Below, piece by piece: positions 60,364-64,000 of a DNA stretch of 64,000 nt. The DNA is taken from contig NZ_JACVOK010000001.1 of assembly GCF_018882465.1 (NCBI RefSeq), positions 1,116,001-1,180,000 on the forward strand, given 5' to 3'. Each line of letters begins with the position of its first letter. The first letter of the stretch is position 1. The notes below the pieces were generated by a model that saw only the letters and a list, made by a program, of their open reading frames with translations, was not told the DNA's origin and did not search any database. The position numbers were made by a program, and so were the translations under genes. The DNA is from Polynucleobacter sp. 73C-SIWE. GTDB lineage: Bacteria; Pseudomonadota; Gammaproteobacteria; Burkholderiales; Burkholderiaceae.

Positions 60364-62319
60364 TTATTTCATGGCGTAGCGCAACCCTACGAATGCATTA
60401 GAGCCTGGGGTGTTATAACCATAACTGAGTTGGTAATCTTTGTTAAAAACGTTATTCCAGCGTGCAAATAGGCTGAGATCTTTTGCTACGTCGTAGTTAG
60501 CGTAGAGGTTGAAGATGGTGTAGCCGCCCATCCCAGAAGCATCGCCGAGATAGTCATTTCGCCTGCCAGAGAATGTTGCACCAACTCCAGCTGTCACTTT
60601 GGCATAAATATACTCCGCCGCTATATTTCCATACTGCTTTGCTTGTTTTATTAGAGTTGTATCCGAACCCTGGTTAACAGGATTTTGTTGAGTAAATGAA
60701 CCCTTCAGATTGAGGCTATTTATCTGGCTCGCTCCACTTAGAGTGAGTCCGGTGATATTGGCGCTTGAAACGTTAGACGCACACCCCGTGTATGGATTTG
60801 TTCCGGCTGGGCAATTTGCTTTACTCACTTGGATGAGGTTTGAGATGGAATTACTGAAAACAACGATGTGCCCCTCGAGCGTAGACTTTTCGAAATGTAA
60901 TCCAGCCTCCGTATTTTTACTCTTCTCTGCCTGAACTGCGGGGTTTCCGTAGCCAGGGTAGTAGAGATCATTGAAAGTAGGCGCCCTAAAGCCAGTTCCA
61001 TAGTTGATATTAGCGCGCCATTCTTTTGTAAAGAAATAGCCATATGCAGCTGAACCTGTTGTTTGCGGGCCATATCCAGTAATGCTGTCATTACGAATAG
61101 AAAAGTTTGCAATGTTGGATTCACGCTTTAGTTGATAGGCTAAAGCCCCTGAATTTGTATTGCGAGACTGATTAAAGCCAAGTAGCGGAAATGGAAACTC
61201 AGTGGAGTTGTAATTCAACTGACTACTTGAAACAGTTTGCGTTCTTCTCTCAGCTAATACTTGCAAAAGATCTTTACCTAAGCTTATATCGTTTTGCCAG
61301 GTATAAATATTTTGTCTTTGATTTAGAGTGCTGTCATACGCAGAGTAATCACCTGAGGTTGGTGAGTGTGTTAGCGCATTACTTGTTTGTGCGGAAGCTT
61401 GCAGCAGACTTTTCCAGGCATCAGTTACTTGATTCTTAGAGTAGAGGCTATAGGTGCCAAGCTGAGAAATTTGATTCTGAACTTGTTGCAATCCATCTTG
61501 ACCATTTAGCGCAGGTAGTTGGTTATTGAGTCGACTTTGTAAAAACTGAAGACCAAATTCTTGCCCTTTTTGCCACTCTTGAGACACTCTACCTGTCGCA
61601 CTATCTTGTACATAGCCTGTTCTATTGCCAGGCGTAATGCCATCCTTGTTATTTGACGCGATGGTATTGAATCCCATTGAGAGCGTTTGGGAGGCCGCTA
61701 AGGAGTAGCTAATTTTTTGGTCACCAGTTGTTGAACCATTAATGCTGGCTTCGCTGATGGAAGTTCCATAGGTGCCATACCCAACTGAGGCATTGAGTTT
61801 AGGTGGCCCCTCCCCACGTTTTGTAAAAATCTGAATGACGCCACCAATTGCATCCGCACCATACAAGCTGCTTTGAGGGCCAAAAATAATCTCAATGTGA
61901 TCGATGACATTTAGTGGAATAACTGACCAGTTAGCGCCACCACTAAAGGAGTCATCTACACGAACACCATCAATTAATACTAAAGTTTGATTATTGGTTG
62001 TGCCTCTCAGAAAAACGCTGGAATTCGAGCCGCCACCTCCGTAGCTCGAAATGGTTACCCCTTTTTGTTTTTGTAGCAATTCAACTAAGGTTGTCTGCCC
62101 GGCCTGCTGGATCTCTTCTGGCCCTATGTATACGTTATCTGCCAACACATCACTCGCTTTGGTCGGAGTACGTGTTGCGGTAACAATGATCGGATTCATT
62201 TGATTTGGAGCTGCTGCTACCGAAACATTGGAGTTATTTTGTGAATACGCTGTACCACTAAGGATGGTTAGACCAGCGCAGAGGAGTGCGCTAAGTGTGC
62301 TACTGAACTGCTGTTTCAT
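60364..62319 (-). CDS. btuB: TonB-dependent vitamin B12 receptor
   Basis: Outer-membrane receptor of 651 residues with a signal peptide ending near residue 26 (GTAYSQ). A TonB box-like PIIVTATRTPTKASD is followed by a plug domain of about 120 residues (VELLQKQKGVTISSYGGGG, VLIDGVRVDDSF, IEIIFGPQSSLYGADAIGGVIQIFTKRG). A 22-strand barrel completes it. It imports cobalamin. The upstream leader carries a B12 riboswitch, which makes the substrate assignment firm. No btuCDF or cob genes are adjacent. Confidence 0.93.
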   Translation of the reverse strand: MKQQFSSTLSALLCAGLTILSGTAYSQNNSNVSVAAAPNQMNPIIVTATRTPTKASDVLADNVYIGPEEIQQAGQTTLVELLQKQKGVTISSYGGGGSNSSVFLRGTTNNQTLVLIDGVRVDDSFSGGANWSVIPLNVIDHIEIIFGPQSSLYGADAIGGVIQIFTKRGEGPPKLNASVGYGTYGTSISEASINGSTTGDQKISYSLAASQTLSMGFNTIASNNKDGITPGNRTGYVQDSATGRVSQEWQKGQEFGLQFLQSRLNNQLPALNGQDGLQQVQNQISQLGTYSLYSKNQVTDAWKSLLQASAQTSNALTHSPTSGDYSAYDSTLNQRQNIYTWQNDISLGKDLLQVLAERRTQTVSSSQLNYNSTEFPFPLLGFNQSRNTNSGALAYQLKRESNIANFSIRNDSITGYGPQTTGSAAYGYFFTKEWRANINYGTGFRAPTFNDLYYPGYGNPAVQAEKSKNTEAGLHFEKSTLEGHIVVFSNSISNLIQVSKANCPAGTNPYTGCASNVSSANITGLTLSGASQINSLNLKGSFTQQNPVNQGSDTTLIKQAKQYGNIAAEYIYAKVTAGVGATFSGRRNDYLGDASGMGGYTIFNLYANYDVAKDLSLFARWNNVFNKDYQLSYGYNTPGSNAFVGLRYAMK

Positions 62320-62474
62320 GAAATGCTTTCTGTTATCGAATGCCTAGCTCACTTCCCCGTAAGCTGGGTCGAACAGAATTTCACGTGCGGGGGTTCAGGC
62401 GTCAATTTGGCGCGAGATCTTGGGACCAGGCGCTGTCATCGGCGCGCGAAGGTCCCCGTCCGCGAAATTCCACC

Positions 62475-62645
62475 TGTCTTGGCCGGTATCCGGGCTAGTA
62501 AATATCAGAATCTGGCCTTCCCATGCGATTGACGCGCACAGTGGCTTTGTCAGATTCCTAACGCCTAAAAAATGAGCAAAAGGCGTATTTACCTACCGTT
62601 GCGGGGGCAGCACACGTTTAGTGTTTCCCGTTTAACTTTATTGCA
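62475..62645 (-). promoter_or_regulatory. Cobalamin riboswitch upstream of btuB
   Basis: On the minus strand the leader has, in order, AACGGGAA, GCTGCCCCCGCAACGG (+ strand 62601-62611 is the core), AAGCCACTG (62539-62547), GGGAAGGC (62515-62522) and the B12 box AGCCCGGATACCGGCC (62481-62496). All conserved aptamer blocks are present in the right order and spacing. About 155 bases of expression platform separate it from the btuB ATG. Bound adenosylcobalamin should lower btuB expression. Confidence 0.95.
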
Positions 62646-62759
62646 TTGCAATAGAGCACCACGACTACTCAATTCTAGCCCAACTCTAGTGGGGATTAGG
62701 GTTTTTATCTAATTTGTAGTTTAAAAAGCCTACAATGAAGGGCTAAGGATTAAGGATTC

Positions 62760-63377
62760 ATGACAGCATTAGATAAGCACCCCGAAAAAAACCTGATTCG
62801 TCTCCAATTGAGTCAAAACTCAGTCTTAAAAAGCTTGGATCAGGATGCTATGGCCGACTTAGAGCGGCATTTAGAGATCTCTGACCTCAAAAAGTCAGAG
62901 ATTTTGCTGCATCAGGGCGACCATCAAATGGAACAATACTTTGTTTTAGATGGCATTTTGAAGCGCATTGTTTCGAGTGCCGATGCTAAAGAAATGATTC
63001 TACGTTTCGCTATCGAAAAAGACATTGAGACTAGCTATGCCGCTTGGCGCCTGAAGACTGCTGCTCCCTACAGTATTGCCTCTGTAACCAAGGCGCGAGT
63101 GGCTCGGATGCCGCTCAAAAAGTGGGCAGAATTCTTGGATCAGCATAAGCCCCTTAAAGAAAGCTTTGAGTTCGAAGTGATGCGTTTGATGAGTGAGATC
63201 ATGGCCCACACAATTACCTTGCATATGCTCGATGCTCCAGGTCGAGTAGAGCGTTTTCTGCGTAAATATGAAAACTTATTTGAGTTACTCCCCAAAAAGG
63301 AATTGGCTGCCTATCTCAATCTCTCCCCTGAGACCTTGAGTCGCCTTAAAACTAAGCATAAAGAGCTATTTATCTAG
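62760..63377 (+). CDS. Crp/Fnr family regulator without iron-sulfur cysteines
   Basis: Regulator of 205 residues. A cyclic-nucleotide-binding-like beta-roll occupies about 20-110 (SEILLHQGDHQMEQYFVLDG), then a dimerisation helix, then a short HTH near the C-terminus (KKELAAYLNLSPETLSRLK). There is no Cys in the protein, so it cannot hold an FNR Fe-S cluster; the cAMP-binding Arg/Glu signature is also not evident. Ligand unknown. It lies directly before the oxalyl-CoA decarboxylase gene on the same strand, and a palindrome between them is a likely binding site. Confidence 0.85.
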   Translation: MTALDKHPEKNLIRLQLSQNSVLKSLDQDAMADLERHLEISDLKKSEILLHQGDHQMEQYFVLDGILKRIVSSADAKEMILRFAIEKDIETSYAAWRLKTAAPYSIASVTKARVARMPLKKWAEFLDQHKPLKESFEFEVMRLMSEIMAHTITLHMLDAPGRVERFLRKYENLFELLPKKELAAYLNLSPETLSRLKTKHKELFI

Positions 63378-63422
63378 GTTTTAAGGGATTGTGCCCATTT
63401 GGGCAGCTTGAATTAGGGGGAA

Positions 63423-63438
63423 ATTGACCGAAGTCAAT
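63423..63438. promoter_or_regulatory. Crp/Fnr-type palindromic operator candidate
   Basis: Perfect inverted repeat ATTGAC-CGAA-GTCAAT, the layout of FNR/DNR boxes (TTGAT-N4-ATCAA) with C/G in the outer core position. It is 46 bases after the regulator's stop and about 150 bases before the oxc start. The adjacent regulator is the natural candidate to bind it. Confidence 0.65.
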
Positions 63439-63590
63439 GATGAACCTCCACCCCGAGCCTAATATTCATTTCTGCCTAAGCGGGGACTAATACCCGTAGT
63501 GCGATTAATAACTTCATTGGAGACGCTAGCGAAAGCTATATTGCACAGACCCATCACTTTGTGGTGACTCGCAATTCATATAAAAATTCT

Positions 63591-64000
63591 ATGACAACAG
63601 ATAACCAAAACACACAACTAACTGATGGCTTCCATCTCGTCATTGACGCTTTAAAGGCGAATGACCTCGATACGATTTTCGGACTAGTTGGTATTCCAAT
63701 TACTGACCTCTGTCGTTTGGCACAAGCCGAAGGTTTGCGCTTTATCGGTTTCCGTCACGAGCAACATGCTGGTAACGCTGCGGCGATTGCTGGCTACATG
63801 ACACAAAAGCCTGGTATTTGCATGACTGTTTCTGCGCCAGGTTTCTTGAATGGTTTAACAGCGCTGGCAAATGCTACTGTGAACTGTTTCCCAATGATTT
63901 TGATTTCTGGCTCAAGCGAGCGTGAGATCGTTGACTTACAGCAGGGTGACTACGAAGAGATGGATCAGCTCAACGCTGCTAAGCCATATTGCAAAGCTGC
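63591..64000 (+). CDS. oxc: Oxalyl-CoA decarboxylase, 3' end beyond window
   Basis: Open frame from the ATG at 63591 to the window edge, 136 residues. It begins [22 protein letters not shown], then [33 protein letters not shown] with the catalytic Glu, and [16 protein letters not shown]. These match oxalyl-CoA decarboxylases better than acetolactate synthases. The ThDP enzyme converts oxalyl-CoA to formyl-CoA and CO2. It is expected to be followed by formyl-CoA transferase outside the window. No clear strong ribosome-binding site is seen. Confidence 0.9.
   Translation, partial: MTTDNQNTQLTDGFHLVIDALKANDLDTIFGLVGIPITDLCRLAQAEGLRFIGFRHEQHAGNAAAIAGYMTQKPGICMTVSAPGFLNGLTALANATVNCFPMILISGSSEREIVDLQQGDYEEMDQLNAAKPYCKA

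Noticed and set aside
1..64000. CRISPR arrays, insertion sequences, phage genes, integrases and toxin-antitoxin pairs
   Set aside because: None of these was found. The direct repeats present are long, few and gene-flanking, unlike CRISPR, and no transposase or recombinase motif is encoded.

Overview
The window looks like a freshwater betaproteobacterium of the Burkholderiales, most likely Polynucleobacter. The grounds are moderate to low GC, a Bug-type solute receptor, the gene order yebC-purD-hemF-nadD-rsfS-rlmH-maf-rng, an OxyR/rubrerythrin/DUF3501 cluster, zapA followed by 6S RNA, and a CysB-type regulator. This assignment comes from gene content and was not checked by a search. No phage, IS element, integrase or CRISPR array is visible.

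Layout. (1) 1-9.8 kb is accessory: a pyruvate decarboxylase cut by the left edge, an HD-domain protein, a membrane protein, and an operon of methyltransferase, outer-membrane cytochrome-porin and diheme cytochrome c lipoprotein. A TPR/glycosyltransferase-like gene follows, bracketed by about 136-bp direct repeats. Two membrane proteins under 50 residues and a decayed haloacid dehalogenase lie nearby. (2) 9.8-13.6 kb is a peroxide and redox cluster: rubrerythrin, an Fe-S CCG-domain protein, DUF3501 and OxyR. (3) 13.6-20.8 kb is the most unusual part. Short accessory transcription units on alternating strands are separated by degenerate direct copies of the 3' end of tRNA-Lys, and the intact tRNA-Lys gene stands at the right end. 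The cargo is an ICMT-like methyltransferase, an unknown single-TM protein, a GGCT-fold protein, an S1/P1 nuclease, an SHP/diheme cytochrome/cytochrome b561 operon and a DUF2252 protein. (4) 20.8-63.4 kb is mostly core genome. It holds amiC-tsaE, queG, azlCD and a GntR-controlled 2-hydroxyacid/glyoxylate locus. Next come an RNA helicase, gluQ, dnaE, LPS glycosyltransferases with msbA, and the rng-to-yebC block. tRNA-Leu, cysB, lptFG, pepA-holC-lgt, a malonate-use cluster, 6S RNA with zapA, and riboswitch-controlled btuB complete it. (5) The right edge has a Crp/Fnr-type regulator, a palindromic operator candidate and the start of an oxalyl-CoA decarboxylase gene.

How parts work together. The GntR regulator overlaps the gene for a large FAD/Fe-S dehydrogenase and faces an alanine/serine-glyoxylate aminotransferase across an intergenic region with two GTATAC-centred palindromes. 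Malonyl-CoA decarboxylase, a Bug receptor and malonyl-CoA synthetase form a route from malonate to acetyl-CoA. The glycosyltransferases, MsbA and LptFG serve lipopolysaccharide assembly and export. Cobalamin uptake through BtuB is set by a clear B12 riboswitch.

The strongest candidate for something undescribed is the tRNA-Lys 3'-end array at 13.6-20.8 kb. Next are the flanking repeats around the TPR gene and the cytochrome-porin operon, which resembles Cyc2-type iron-oxidation modules.
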